Source of the DNA: Semisulcospira habei
Taxonomy: Eukaryota > Mollusca > Gastropoda > Semisulcospiridae
Assembly (NCBI GenBank): GCA_036245525.1
Contig: BTPG01000006.1
Location: 96,480,585 to 96,544,584, forward strand
Direction of reading: 5' to 3'
DNA length: 64,000 nt
The notes beneath the pieces were generated by a model. It saw only the letters and a list, made by a program, of their open reading frames with translations, made no database searches and was not told the origin of the DNA. This document shows positions 45,996 to 59,035 of this stretch, piece by piece; within the stretch, counting starts at the first letter, position 1, and each line of letters starts with the position of its first letter. The translations under genes and the position numbers were made by a program.

Positions 45996-46179
45996 CAAGA
46001 TCACTCTTTTCACATTCTACTGGAGTGAACGTCCACCCTTTGTATCGGGCATATCCACTGTACATCTCCAGCATCTCAGCCGTGAACAGCATTGCCTCCT
46101 GACCCCCAACCCCAGCCGACACCTCCAGAATGATGTCATTCTGATCAGCAGGCTCTGCCCCAACCAGCACCTCCACCAA
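45996..46179 (-). CDS. MTRF1L: MTRF1L exon 3
   Basis: This 184-bp exon (acceptor TGTTTCAG|TTGG, donor CTTG|GTGCGT) encodes L-V-E-V-L-V-G-A-E-P, then D-I-I-L-E-V-S-A-G-V-G-G-Q-E-A-M-L-F, and M-Y-S-G-Y-A. The block L-E-V-x-A-G-x-G-G-x-E-A is strongly conserved in release factors. Its A-G-V-G-G-Q-E-A form favours MTRF1L over its paralogue MTRF1. Note that this G-G-Q is not the catalytic one, which is in exon 5. Confidence 0.94.
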
Positions 46180-46269
46180 CTGAAACAAGCATACAGTTAA
46201 CCCATTCAGCCCCCACACACTATGACATGATTGGATTGACTATGACAGTTCAAGGGTCATGCAGGAATA

Positions 46270-46352
46270 GCATAACCCTTTGCCCATCTGTGGTGCTTAT
46301 TTTTTGTGGCGATTCCTGCTGGAATCACCATAACAAAAAGCACTACCGACAG
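46270..46352. repeat. Diverged family C element
   Basis: It starts AACCCTTTGCCCATCTGTGG and has an inverted TTTTTTGTGGCGATTCCTGC against GGAATCACCATAACAAAAAG core, ending in CTACCGACAGTAGAGTC. Confidence 0.5.
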
Positions 46353-46359
46353 TAGAGTC

Positions 46360-47745
<1,386 letters not shown>

Positions 47746-47754
47746 AGATGAGAT

Positions 47755-48354
47755 GAACTATAACCAACAAAGTCTCTTCTATATGAGAGCCATCACCCAC
47801 AAAGTCCCTTTTATATGCGAGCTGTCCTCACTGTCAAGGGTCTCTACCTGTTGTCTTTGACCTGATTCTGATGTTGAAATATATCTCCAGAAAAATCAGT
47901 CTGACATCAGAAATATTTGGAAAGAGAGAGAGAGCGTTGATGTCTGCATCATGACGAAATTTTTGCTTTTACAGTAAATTGCTTTTTTAGTAAAAAAAAA
48001 ATCACTGTCTGATTTTCTCCAGAAGTCGAGGTGTTTTTCTTTTTTTTTTTCTGCATAGAATCGTTTTTTACTAAAAAAGCTCAAAAGATACAAAGCTGGC
48101 AAACGAACTCATCCAATGTCTTTCTCCAAAACAGCTGTATCCAAAACCGCAAGTGAATATAATGAAAATAGCGGACTCTAATGTGGGTCAACCGACTTCC
48201 TATAAAAGGCCATTAACCCTTCAATGAAATGAATGAGACATCCAATTTCAGAATGCTTGGAAGGGCTCCTAGGCACCCACTGAATAAAGCACCTCCCCTA
48301 ATTTCAAGCTTGTATGTATGCAAACTTCGGAGAGTGTGTTGTTTACATACATAT

Positions 48355-48424
<70 letters not shown>

Positions 48425-48620
48425 CCTTTCGCGCCAAAAGTACGTTCTACAACAAGGTTTGGGTAAGTAGACATGATGTAATTTTTATCTATTTACTCAC
48501 TGTCAGAGTTTTAGTCTAGCCCGCCCATGATGTTGCGTGTGTTCTTTTGAAATCGCTCCACCGTGTCCCATCCTAAAAAGTCTCTTCTATAAATAGAAGA
48601 GACTTAAAAAGGAACTGTAA
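47755..48620 (+). repeat. Family F copy with (AC)n microsatellite
   Basis: It starts AACAAAGTCTCTTCTATATG and ends in the palindrome AAAGTCTCTTCTATAAATAG followed by AAGAGACTT. It has a (CA)n run of about 70 bp at 48354-48422 at the same internal site as the AT run of the neighbouring copy. A GAGAGAGAG run (47921-47933) is also present. Confidence 0.65.
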
Positions 48621-48798
48621 TGATCAATTTGTCTGCTGCACTGGTTACAACTAAGATATAGAGAGGAACATAATGATCAATCTATCTGCTGCTCTGGTTA
48701 TGACTAAGATTATAATGTGCAGATACCGGTTATATTTGAAAAATACAGTAACTTATGATGAGGAAATAAAGAGTACAAATATATAGTTTATGCGCCTA

Positions 48799-49058
48799 TC
48801 TATCTATATCCCGTAGTCTTGCCAACCGTTGGGGCACCACTGATGACTTGGCAACCAGCTCTCTCCATTCCTCTCTGTTCTCTGCCATTCTTAGCGTATC
48901 ACCCAGCCTCAGTCCTGTCCACTCTGAGATATTGTCCTCCCATCTTTTCCTCTGTCTTCCTCTCCTTCGTCCTCCTTGCACAGTGCCTTGCAGGATTGTT
49001 TTGGCAAGCCCTGCTGAACGCGTGACATGCCCATACTTCAGTTTGCGGTTTTTTTTTC
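48799..49058 (-). pseudogene. RTE-like LINE, 3'-terminal fragment
   Basis: On the minus strand the frame has L-K-Y-G-H-V-T-R-S, then Q-G-G-R-R-R-G-R-Q-R-K-R-W-E-D-N-I, and S-S-V-V-P-Q-R, the usual C-terminus of an RTE-like polyprotein. A (GATA)n-like tail follows. The direct repeat TGCGCCTA at 48791-48798 and 49059-49066 is an 8-bp target duplication. Only the last ~85 codons were inserted. Confidence 0.75.
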
Positions 49059-49156
49059 TGCGCCTAGAGCTGCTAATTATTACCTATTCTGGCACCGCCA
49101 CTGAAGTATCCTGGGGAACCCTTATCATTCGGAATACACCAGTGTGTGAAATAAGT

Positions 49157-49239
49157 TTGACTAAAATAGTTCAAGGGTGGTGCCAGAATAGCTTCGCGCC
49201 TCTAGGCGCCAAGCTATTCTGGCACCACCGTTGAACTAA
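49157..49239. repeat. Palindromic hairpin (family B)
   Basis: Arms TAGTTCAAGGGTGGTGCCAG and inverse, near perfect, around GCGCCTCTAGGCGC. It lies 157 bp from MTRF1L exon 2, inside intron 2. Confidence 0.8.
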
Positions 49240-49396
49240 AGCCATTGGTCTATATCCTTATCTGTAAGTACTATAATGTAGCTTGCAAATGGCAGTGTAC
49301 GAATTTGAAGCTATTAGCCTCAGTATGATATGGGTTAAGCCACATCTTTATGTGAAATCCTCTTCATCAAATTTTACACATGTAATGGTCACTCAC

Positions 49397-49479
49397 TTGC
49401 TCTTCTAGAACACTGATCTGTTGTTGTATGCCCTCCAGTTCCGTCTTGGCAAGGGCCTGTAACTCCTTGTCTCCATCAC
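49397..49479 (-). CDS. MTRF1L: MTRF1L exon 2
   Basis: This 83-bp exon (acceptor AATGTAG|GTGATG, donor GAGCAA|GTGAGT) encodes G-D-G-D-K-E-L-Q-A-L-A-K-T-E-L-E-G-I, then Q-Q-Q-I-S-V-L-E-E-Q. This is the amphipathic helical segment of domain 1, the usual E-L-x-x-L-A-x-x-E pattern. It joins exon 1 as G|GT and exon 3 in phase 0. Confidence 0.9.
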
Positions 49480-49519
49480 CTACATTGAAAACACACCGAT
49501 TACATTTCAAAGCCTGCTA

Positions 49520-50612
49520 TGAAAAACAAGATGGAATGAACCATAACCCACAAAGTCCCTTCTATATGAGAGCTGTCCTCATGGTCAAGGGTCTCTACCT
49601 TTTGTCATGGACCTGATTCTGATGTTGAAATATCTCCTATTGAACAAGATAAGGATTTCATCCCAAAGTGTACCGTATTGTTTGGAGCTCATATGCGCTT
49701 TTATTTTAGGAACTTTCAGAGTTGTTCATATTTTTCAGCTTATCCTTCTGATCCATTTCCATCCTCTCTAAGCCAACCTCTGATCAACACTCATGCCGAC
49801 ACACACAAATAAAGATGGACACATGGCACCTCCCGCCATTAGTACGCACTGCTGGCTGAAGTAGCGACATTCATTCTGAATAAGAATAGCACGAGCAGCA
49901 AAATGATGTCAGTAAGTATAAGCTTGACATCATAGCATCGCTCGTCTCACGACGCTGTGTACATAGTGACGAAATTGATGTTTCATGTCACTCATCCGCA
50001 AGGCATGCAGCCTATTCCAGGGCTGACTGTTTTGTTCCACACAGCCTCTTCAAGGGCTGACTGTTTAATGGGAGTATATAGCGGATCCAAAACTTGCAAA
50101 AATGAATTAATTATTATTCAAAAAGTGTAAGAGGTACAACTCTCGCTAACGAACTCATTAAATGTCTTTCTCCAAACTACCTATATCCAAAATTTAAAGT
50201 GAATATGACAAAAATTACGGATTTTAATCTGGGTCAACTGACTTCCTATAAACTGTCTTTTATGTCTTCAAGGAGGCATCCCGTTACAATATGCTCGGAG
50301 GCTCTCTTAGCCACCCATTGACGAAAGTATTTCGCCAAGTTTCAAGCTTGTGCGTACAGCAATATTGGAGATTCTCATGTTTACATATATACGCACAAAC
50401 ACACATATATACATACACACATACAACATTTTGTGCCAAATGTACATTCAGCAGCGAGGTTGGAGTAATTAGACATGATGTAATTTTTATCTTGTTACTT
50501 CAGTTGTCAGAGAATTAGGCCTGTCCGCCTTTGACATGGACATGCTATTAAATTTGCCCCATTGTGACCTGTCATAAAAAGTCCTTTCTATAAATAGGTA
50601 CTTTAAAAAAAA
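49520..50612 (+). repeat. Family F, most complete copy (~1.1 kb)
   Basis: It runs from AACCCACAAAGTCCCTTCTA to AAAGTCCTTTCTATAAATAG. Blocks in order: a CTGATTCTGATGTTGAAATA segment, CCGTATTGTTTGGAGCTCAT, CCATTAGTACGCACTG, and GTGAATATGACAAAAATTAC. Next come a short mixed CACATATATACAT tract at the microsatellite site and GTGCCAAATGTACATTCAGC. The ends carry AAGTCCCTTCTATA-type palindromic sequence. No coding region was seen, so it is probably a non-autonomous DNA element. Confidence 0.6.
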
Positions 50613-53074
50613 AAAAAAAAAAACCCACCAGAGTGGAGTACTGATGCTGACAGGGTAAACTTCACTAAATTTGGCCTTGAATCTACTCAACGCCAATCTA
50701 CCCAGTACAAACCCAACATGAGTTGAATCCATGCACTCAGAGTATGCTTGTGCTGCCACCATTCTACATGCATCAATATTTAAATGTAAATCTACCCAGC
50801 ATCATATCATTATCAGTCTTACAGCCCAATGCAAATCCACTCTGCATGAATTCAAGCATGCTTGAAACCACTCTACTGAGAAAACTGCGTGCAATTGCAG
50901 CAGTACAAAACTGCACTGGATGAATTGACTCCTGGCTGGAATCATGCTGGTCAGAGTCAAACCAGGTAGATTTACCCCTAAATATGAAGCAGACCCCTTT
51001 AGTGGTACTGATTAACTGATTGAAAACCTTACTTGTAATTTTTGACAATGTACATATGAAGGTTGAAGAATCATGGTGGGTGGGGGGAGAGGAGGGGAGG
51101 GGGGGGGGGGAATGTAGGTTGAGAACCCATAAGGTGAAGAAACCTGTGCCCACCCCCACCTCCCCTATCCTGGATCTGCTGGCAACTATCCAAAGATATT
51201 CTATGGGTTCTCCTGAGGTACTGTACATAGCTCTTTACAAAGTATGATAGATTGATCCTGATGGATTATAGCACACTGAACATACTGTGAATTTTACCTA
51301 TGAAAACAGATCTTTTAATGAACAAAACAGCGCATGTGACATACAGTGTCCTAAACAGTATATGACTCACTCTCAAAAGGTGCCATGCAGACAAGCCAAA
51401 AATACACATGGGTTGTAAATAACCTGACAAGATTTTCTGAGTTTGTTTTCCATTTGGCTTCTCAGGTCTGTTGAGATTTTGAAAATATTATGAGTAGTTT
51501 ATGAGAAAGTGAGATTTTAAAAGCTAGAGGTTAAAATGTGTCTCTTGTGACACATGATGCTAAATTCTTTCATTTCGTCTAAACTACAGGTTAGATGATA
51601 CCTTTAATTGATTAAAACCATTACTCCAGGTAGCCCTCAATGAAATATTTCGGCAAAACAGGGAAAAACGACCTAATTATGTGCAAAATGAGAACACATA
51701 TATGCGTCAGTCATAGCTAGGCGACTCTTGTTTCACTCTCACACATCTGCTTTGACAAAAGGAACATTGTGATATTCAGATTATGAGTTTGTCTACATTG
51801 ATAACTCAGTGTAAAAATAAAGATGGAACTCTGAAACGAAGTCAGAAAACTTTTTTTAAAAACTTTTTCACATCAATATGTTACTTGTGACAAAAGATGA
51901 TGTGTGACAAAAGCTGACTTGTCAATGTCGCAAGTAACATGTGACACCCAACAAACCTGGATCAAACAAAATATTTTGAACTCATTGGAATGGACTCATT
52001 GTGCAATACTAATGCAAACTGACACAAAAGTTTCAGTGTAGATGTGAACAAAACAATCATGAACAGAGATGATATAGTGATGTCACTCATGACTCATTTG
52101 AGCAGTGACAGTAAAGTTAGTTTTTGCTTTTTGGTCACAGGAAACACAGCGTGTCTCAACTTGCTGTATTTTGTTTTCAAAAAGTATTTCATTTCTCTTT
52201 TATCTATTATCCAAAGGGCATTAAGTTATTCAGGATACAAGATTGCTCACAGTAGCAGAAAACTTGGTGAGAATTAAATGCCAGCAGCAGCACCACCACT
52301 ACAACCACCACCACCACAAGAAGAAGAAAAAAGACACAAGTTGAATTTTGCTTTGAATTTTATTTTATGATTAAAAAGGTGGTGTTGTTTGTTTTTTACT
52401 GTATGTTCCAACGGTAGGCTGATGAAGACCGTGCAAGATAGTCAGAAAGTACCTTGTAATAAAACCCTGGAAGTCAAGTCAAGAATGTCTTACAATGATA
52501 GTGTGAAGTAATTTTCAGCAAACCATGATATGTGAAAACAGCCAATTGTGACCGAAGGTAGCGTTAACCACACAAAAATACTGTTTTCTTTGTGTTGAGT
52601 TTTATCAGTGACCAGCTGCACTGGTGGACCCTTGACTAAGGCTGCTGGTTCCCAAGAAGTATCTGGACTGGAAGGCCAAGTGAACAGCTCCCCAACCTGT
52701 TTCATAAAGCTGACATGTACCAGTCCCAGCATGTCATTAGTTTCACCTACCAAAGCCGACAGAACAAAAATATTTACCAGACATTACAGGGAACCTCTTT
52801 TGAGCAGCCATCCTCACAACAGCATTCAGGTGACTTTAGCCACCTGAATGATGGTCTTGAATGAAAGAGACACCTTGTGTCCTTCACAATACTCATGACA
52901 GTCCAGTTGTCTTTTCAAACGCCTTTCTTTCAGCTAAAAACAGGGGTAGTCACTCAAAGAGGTCACACTGTATTCCTTGAAAATGTAATAAATGTAATGC
53001 ATGGATGGCAGAGTGAAAACTTAAAATGACTGAAAACAGTCCATGGACTAACTATGATCCATGATTCATGGCAT
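50613..53074. other. MTRF1L intron 1 sequence without recognised gene
   Basis: The stretch has a poly-A run (50606-50622), a G-rich run at 51081-51111, and TTACTTGTGACAAAAG-like motifs near 51538, 51880 and 51940 that recur at 62.7-62.9 kb. Frames up to ~150 codons show no recognisable motif. Confidence 0.4.
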
Positions 53075-53140
53075 GCAAGAGACATGAATTCTCAGGAGCC
53101 CCTGCGTTCGCAGGGGTTCATGAGAATTTATGCCTCTTGC
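53075..53140. repeat. Palindromic hairpin (family D)
   Basis: Arms GCAAGAGACATGAATTCTCA and TGAGAATTTATGCCTCTTGC around a CCCCTGCGTTCGCAGGGG centre. Confidence 0.75.
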
Positions 53141-53503
53141 AGATGGAACAAGCTGACTGAAGGACTGCTCTGTCTGAACCAAAAAGCTGAAATTCAGCTT
53201 TCTGTAATTTAGAAAAAAGCTGAATCAGTCTACAGGACTGAAGACTGTCACCCATGGTAATGCAAATCAATCCCTTTCACGACAGCTGATCATATTCAAC
53301 CTGTCCAGTGGCTCTGAGGGCAGTCTGAGGGCAGTCTGACAGCTGACTAATTGGAAAGCAGCACTAATATTGTACTCTGTTAGCCCTGTTCACTGTGATT
53401 CTGTTTTGTTAGGAACACATCAGGCTCTTAGAATCCTGAAGATTAATTGACCATCTTCGACACTAGTCTGGCACTGTGTTTTTCATAGCGAACCTTTATC
53501 CTA

Positions 53504-53914
53504 TGCTCCTGCCTATCTCTCCAACTTGCTTCACCCCTACACTCCTTCCCGCTCCCTCCGCACCGCCTGCCACCCTCTCTGCCTCCACATCCCCCACACC
53601 AAACTCAGCACTTTCGGCCCCCGCTCCTTCTCCATCTACTGTCCATCCACATGGAACACTCTCCCACTCTCTCTCCGTCAGAAACACTCTCTCTCCTCCT
53701 TCCAGTTCACCCTTAAAATTCACCTCTTTCAACAGTTCTAGCACTATAACATCACCACACTCCCCACCCCAAGCTGACTGTCGTAATGTATTTGTCGTAC
53801 GTGAGTCATTGTCGAAAGCGTGCGCATGCGTGCGAGATTTGCGAGTGCGCGCTTAGAGTTATAATTATTATAAGATAAACACATTATAAATACCGTAATT
53901 ATTATTATTATTTA
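53504..53914 (+). pseudogene. LINE 3' fragment (same family as 34.6-41.3 kb)
   Basis: The frame from about 53,505 gives P-A-Y-L-S-N-L-L-H-P-Y-T-P-S-R-S-L-R, F-G-P-R-S-F-S, W-N-T-L-P-L-S, H-L-F-Q-Q-F and a stop. A 3'UTR and (ATT)n follow, almost identical to 40.9-41.3 kb. The direct repeat TTATCCTA at 53496-53503 and 53915-53922 marks the insertion. Confidence 0.8.
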
Positions 53915-53961
53915 TTATCCTACGCAGTGAATTGATTATGAATCAAGCTTACCTTGTTAAG

Positions 53962-54565
53962 AGTTCACGTACCTGGGCAGCAAGGTTACCACAGATGGAG
54001 ACTGCACAAGGGAGATCACCACAAGAATCAGCAAAGCCAACCAAGCCTTCGCAATACTGAAACCCATCTGGAGGACTACAAACCTGAGCATCCACACCAA
54101 GCTTTGTATTTTTAAGAGTAACGTGCTGAGTGTCCTTCTCTATGGGTCAGAGTGCTGGAAATCCACTACTGCTACGGAACGCAAGCTGGAAGTCTTCCAG
54201 AACAAGTGCCTGCGACGGATCATGAAGGTCTTCTGGCCAAACATGATCACAAACGAGGAACTACGGAAGAGAGCAGGCGCAGACAGCATCGCTGAAACCA
54301 TCGCCACACGGAGATGGAGATGGCTAGGCCACGTTTGCAGAATGTCACCCGACTTATTACCAAGGGTGGCACTGAGATGGACACCACAGGGGAAGAGAAA
54401 CCGTGGGCGACCAAAGGAGACGTGGCGCCGAACCGTGGAGCGAGAGCTCAAGAACAGAGGCCTTACTCTGCAAACAGCACCCAAAATAGCAGCTGACAGA
54501 CAAAAGTGGCGTTCCCTTGCCGTCGCCTCAAGCACCTGACGGCGCAGAGAGGACTGAATGAATGA
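53962..54565 (+). pseudogene. RTE-like LINE 3' fragment with 13-bp TSD
   Basis: The frame carries T-Y-L-G-S-K-V-T-T-D-G, K-A-N-Q-A-F-A-I-L, L-Y-G-S-E-C-W, C-L-R-R-I, R-W-R-W-L-G-H, and G-K-R-N-R-G-R-P-K-E-T-W, the C-terminal third of an RTE-like polyprotein. A (TGAA)n-type tail follows. The repeat TTACCTTGTTAAG at 53949-53961 and 54566-54578 is a perfect 13-bp target duplication. It is a different family from the copy at 26.9 kb. Confidence 0.85.
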
Positions 54566-54900
54566 TTACCTTGTTAAGTAGCTTAAAAAAATAAATTTAT
54601 AAGATCATGGAAGGTGTGGCATCACTCTACAATTTGCACCTTCGAGGATCTTAAGACACAATAAGAGTTAAACAAAATCACCCACTGGCAAAGTTAGGTC
54701 TTGCCATCAGTCCACTGCGCCTTGTAGTACTCATCAATGCTGCTGAAACTAAAAAATTAAGTCAAATGTAATGCTTAAAAACTTATTTATTTTAGCACAA
54801 AAAATAGAGATCAGAAAAATAATTCCAGTGTACTATGTAGATCAGATGGATTCATAAAATGAATTTTTTTCTAAAATGTATTTTTTTTTACAAATACTTA

Positions 54901-55075
54901 CCGATGGCATTACTATATGGAATACACTCTATAGCATATAGATTTCAGTCTAAGCCAAGTTGCAACTCCTACACAACTGGGGAGGAGACACCGGGGATCC
55001 ATACATAGGAGCCTGGGTAGCCTCCCCTTACCACCCTATCCGGTCACGTGCCATAGGGCGAAAGCCTGCCAGTTT
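54901..55075. repeat. DIRS terminal inverted repeat, 3' end
   Basis: From CGATGGCATTACTATATGG through GATTTCAGTCTAAGCCAAGT and GGAGCCTGGGTAGCCTCCCC to CGCCCTAT-inverse and CAGTTTCAC. It matches the inverse of 62,497-62,664 with about nine in ten bases equal by eye. Confidence 0.85.
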
Positions 55076-55123
55076 CACACTTAGCCAAAGCGGCAAGCGG
55101 GGCAGGAGGGAGGGTTATCCGAG

Positions 55124-55216
55124 TAATGCCATCGTTAAGTATTATTTTTAAAAATACATTTTAGAAAAAAATTCATTTGTTTTCTCAAAATACATTACCG
55201 ATGGCATTACTATATG
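55124..55216. repeat. DIRS internal complementary region
   Basis: The first part (55124-55180) is the inverse of the outer left end (54857-54915). The second part (55182-55216, starting GTTTTCTCAAAATACATTAC) is the inverse of the outer right end (62655-62690). The two meet at ATTCATTT|GTTTTCTC. This is the arrangement thought to template the circle junction in DIRS-1. Confidence 0.75.
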
Positions 55217-55318
55217 GAAGAATTACGAAGAGGAGTCAGGTGCCGCCCCGTTACCCTCAGCTATTTACGCCCCCGCAGGCCCACTAAGGAACTCCCGACG
55301 ATTTCAGCTAGGATGTAC

Positions 55319-56240
55319 CTAAGGCGCCTGCGGCGCGGGGAGGGAGTGTTGGGCTGCGGAGATGTCGCCCACCAAGGCCAGGGAGTCACGCTGGCTGGAT
55401 AGGTCATGGAGGTAGAAGCGGGCGAAGGTGGAGTCTGCATGCCAGCCTACTGCCGTCACAATGTCCTTTATTGAGCTGTTGCAGTCAAAAGCTACACTAG
55501 TGGCCACTGCTCATACTTCATGCGCACAGATCCGTAACTGTCTGTCCCCGTCCGGGGAGAGGTCTTTGTAGGCAGATCGAATCACCCACCGCAGCCAGGA
55601 CAGGACTGTCTGGGCCGAAATATCTGGCCTGACTGGAGAAAGCGGTAGGAACAGGCGGGAGCGACCGAGGCGGCGTGGCTTTGAGCGACGCAGGTAAATC
55701 TTTAGTGCCAGGAGAAAACATGTTTTCCGGGTCAAGTCAGAGAACCGTGCCAAAGGCAGGGGTTCAAAGTGATCCGAATTTAGCCACGTCAGTACCCAGG
55801 CGAGGTCCCACCGAGGTATGAGGGAACGAGAGACTGGACATCGGAGTTCAAAATGCGCCAACAGGTCCGAGAGATCTTTGCAAGCACCCGGGTCCGGGAG
55901 GCCCAAGTGGTGGTAAGTGTCCGCCAGCATGGTGCGATAACCCTTGATGGTAATAGGCACTAAGCCTTGGTCGTCAAAGAGCCACAGGAAGAATTCCGCC
56001 AGTTGGGGGGCAGTTAAATCCATTGGGGGGAGCCGCTGGGCAGCGCACCACGATTGGAAGACTTGCCTTCATAGACCTTCCGGGTAGACAGTCTGCGGGC
56101 TGTCGCAATCGCCGCCACTGCAGCATCCGAGAAACCTCTAGCGGTGAGGGCTTGCCGGACAACCTCCAGGCGTGCAGGAGGAGTCACTCTGGGCACCGGT
56201 GGAAAAGCGCCTGCCGGGGCTGCTTGAGCATCGATGGCGG
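55319..56240 (-). pseudogene. DIRS tyrosine recombinase, broken
   Basis: The N-terminal part (R-Q-A-L-T-A-R-G-F-S, then S-T-R-K-V-Y) is in one frame. After a frameshift near 56,055 the main frame reads V-F-Q-S-W-C, then L-T-A-P-Q-L-A-E-F-F and L-T-R-K-T-C-F-L-L-A-L. The catalytic core follows: L-R-I-C-A-H-E-V, a stop (TGA), A-V-A-T-S, then G-W-H-A-D-S-T-F-A-R-F-Y-L-H-D-L. The stop stands where the H-x-x-R catalytic Arg is expected, probably by CGA to TGA decay. The Tyr nucleophile is kept. It would cut and join the element's circle and the target. Confidence 0.8.
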
Positions 56241-56378
56241 GGTGGGGAGCTCCAAGGGCGGGGCCGTAGCTAGAGCGAGCATGTCCGTGGTCCAGCTCTT
56301 GGTCCAGCTGAAGGGGGCCACCAACAGGACAACCGCAGAGCATCCCTGCAATTTCCGTAGGATCTTCGGCACCAGTAC

Positions 56379-57518
56379 TTACGGAGGGTAGGCATACGCA
56401 ATCAAGCCATCCCAAGGAATGGACAGCGTGTCCACTGCCCAGGCCAGCGGTCCGTAACAGGAGAGACGAAAATCGGTATTTGGTTGTTCCACCTGGTGGC
56501 AAACAGGTCTGCTAGGGGTGTCTCCCATCGCGAGCAGATCAGGCGAAAGATGTCTGAGCGCAGGGACCACTCTGTGTGGAGAAGCTGTCTGCGGCGGGAC
56601 AGGGCGTCGGCGACCACGTTCAGGTGGCCCGGGATGTGCCGGGCTCGAAGAGCAATGCCCCAGTCCCTGCACCAGAGCAAAAGATAGTACAGTAGAATGC
56701 ACAGGGAGGGCGAGCGAGTGCCCCCCTGGTTCTGGATGTAGGCCACCACTGTCGAGTTGTCCGATAGGATGAGGACCTCCTGGTGGGTCAGCTTCCCCTG
56801 CCAGGCGACGAGGGCCAACCACACCGCCTTCAACTCCAGCCAGTTGATGTGTTTGTCCGTGAATTCCCGAGGCCAAAGTCTGGTAAGAGGTGAGCGCCCC
56901 ATCCCAACTGGCTTGCGTCGGTGCAGATGGACCACCGGGTTGGAGGGGAATGCCGAGGAACGCCTGTCGACAGCCACGCGAGGTCCGACCACCTCTAGAG
57001 GTGGGGGCGGACAAGCGGAGTAATGGAACCGGATCCGTCAGGGCGCCAGGGCAGGGGCACCAGCAAAGGAGGAGGTGGAGCTCAGAGGTCGAGCATAGAG
57101 CCTGCCGAGGGGTAATAAATCCACTGCCCACGCTGAGCAGTGCCAAGAGTTGAAGCCATACCCGGGCCAGGAAGGAGACTCCTAGCTCCATCTGACAGGT
57201 GAGCTCGGCGATCTTCTGCCGCTGAGCCAACGGCAGGCGGACCAAGTTGAGGTCGGTTAGGAATTCCATCCCCAGATGCAGGAACCGTCGTGAAGGGATG
57301 AGATCTGATTTGCCCGGATTGACCATAAACCCGAGCTGGTGAAGGAGCGAGAGCAGCTCATCTCTGTCTTCCTCCAGAGCCATGGCGAACTGGTTGCGTA
57401 GCAGTAGGTCGTCCAGATAATTGGAGGCCGGACTTGACGATTGCTGCCGGAAGCTGGCCATCACTGCATCGAGGAGCCTCGTGAAAACCCAGGGGCTGAT
57501 GTTGAGGCCGAAAGGGAG
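56379..57518 (-). pseudogene. DIRS reverse transcriptase C-terminus and RNase H
   Basis: The start continues the palm after an insertion: L-P-F-G-L-N-I-S-P-W-V-F-T-R-L, then S-N-Y-L-D-D-L-L-L, the active-site Y-x-D-D. Downstream, in another frame (56402-56992), lies the RNase H part: H-I-N-W-L-E-L-K-A-V, L-S-D-N-S-T-V-V-A-Y and H-I-P-G-H-L-N. W-x3-L-A-D-L-F-A-T-R-W-N-N-Q follows, typical of DIRS. The frame change between the two shows decay. Confidence 0.85.
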
Positions 57519-59035
57519 GGATCAGAACCATGGCTGTTCAAGGCCTCCCATTTAGTTTTGAGGCGCGCGCGTGCGGCGCTGTAAGATAAGGAGCCGCGCA
57601 GCGTGTCATCTCTGTTAATACTGCCGGCTGGCAGCACAGAGCTGAGTGCAATCTGTTACAGCTGTGCAACTATAGTCGCGCTATTCTTGTCACTTTTTTA
57701 CTCGAGCACGCTATGTGTGTACACGCTCAGCGGTGACCCTGTACCACGTGGGATACATTTATATGTTTAAGCTGTACTGAACATACGTTGTATTTAAGAC
57801 ATGCACTTAAAAGCTAAGAAAATAAGCTTTCTGTAGACACTAGACATGCTTAGGAAAATGAAGATAAGCAATGCATGCAACAGAAGACAGGCAACTGGTG
57901 CGCAGTTTACCGTGAAGACAACGCAAATCTGTTGCAAATGACACGTCTTTCAACTGTTCTAACTCATGCAAAGTACTTTTGCGAAAATTATGGTTCAGGC
58001 TAGCGATCATCGTATACCGCTACTACGATAAGCACTACTCAAAATGTCAGATAGATTTACCTTGCGATCTTAGTGGGTCCTGAAATGGGATGATGCGTCT
58101 TTGGTAATCCAGTGTTAGACAGACGGAAAGTCTTGGGTGAACGCCGTAATCTCCACACGTAGTTGATTTCGGAAGCAGTGAAAATGTTCGAAATAATTCA
58201 CAGTTCATATGCAAGGTTAGCGGCAGTGTCAGTTGCACACTTTGTATAGGTGAAGTTGTCTTTAGCATTCCACTAAATCTTACAAAATCAGAAGCCGAGC
58301 AATCCACTTTACTAACAAATGGGATGGGATACCCACAGTGAAAACCGAAACACTCTTACTGGTGATCAAATATCTATTTTGACTTGTCGTAAATTAGATA
58401 AACACAGAACAGTGCAGGCTAAAATGTATCAGTCTCAAGACAGTTTATTTCACAGAGAGACTGAGTCCTGCGTGTACTTGTTACCAGCGGCTCTCTACAC
58501 ATTCCTTTCAGATGTTTGGCTTCTTCATCTGTACATACATCAATACCATGAAAAGCAGAAAGATTGTAGTCTACATAATCGGCAACGCACAGTTTAAAGT
58601 GTTAAAGTCCATCTTTCCTTTGCCTTTTAATCGCTCTGCACGGCAAATCCTGCACAAACTACTCTATCGTTCCATGTGGTTTGAATAGGAATATTGTGTG
58701 TCAGACTCCATTCTAACTGTCGTCGAACTACACTCACATGCTGGTCTATAAAACTCTCTATAAAAAATCACAGGTAAATCTATCCAGTAAAATAAAAGCA
58801 CTTACTTGTAGCACTATGTTACACTAACACATATCACTCATTGAAAATCCAAACAAAAGTATTTTGAAAGCACAGTAAAGTTTTAAAGACAGCACAAATT
58901 TGGCACTCAGCCCACATACAATAGTAAGCGTAAGGAAGGCCTACTATCAGGCGGTACCAGATGCTCATCGGAATGCGCTGTAACTAGGTCACCTCGCCAC
59001 CTGATAAGCTAGCGCAGCACTCCCTAACTAAATGT
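57519..59035. other. ~1.5-kb insertion splitting the DIRS reverse transcriptase
   Basis: The RT frame stops after I-I-Y-Q-F-H-G-C-S near 59,040 and resumes with L-P-F-G-L near 57,515, so about 1.5 kb was inserted. Both edges, read inward, contain a CAG start and a similar CATTTAGTTxxGxG-like block about 30 bp in, suggesting degenerate inverted ends. The interior has no recognised protein. Confidence 0.5.

Noticed and set aside
52490..52847. Overlapping frames on both strands (79 and 87 codons)
   Set aside because: No conserved motif, and neither fits an exon of MTRF1L. They cannot be supported as genes.
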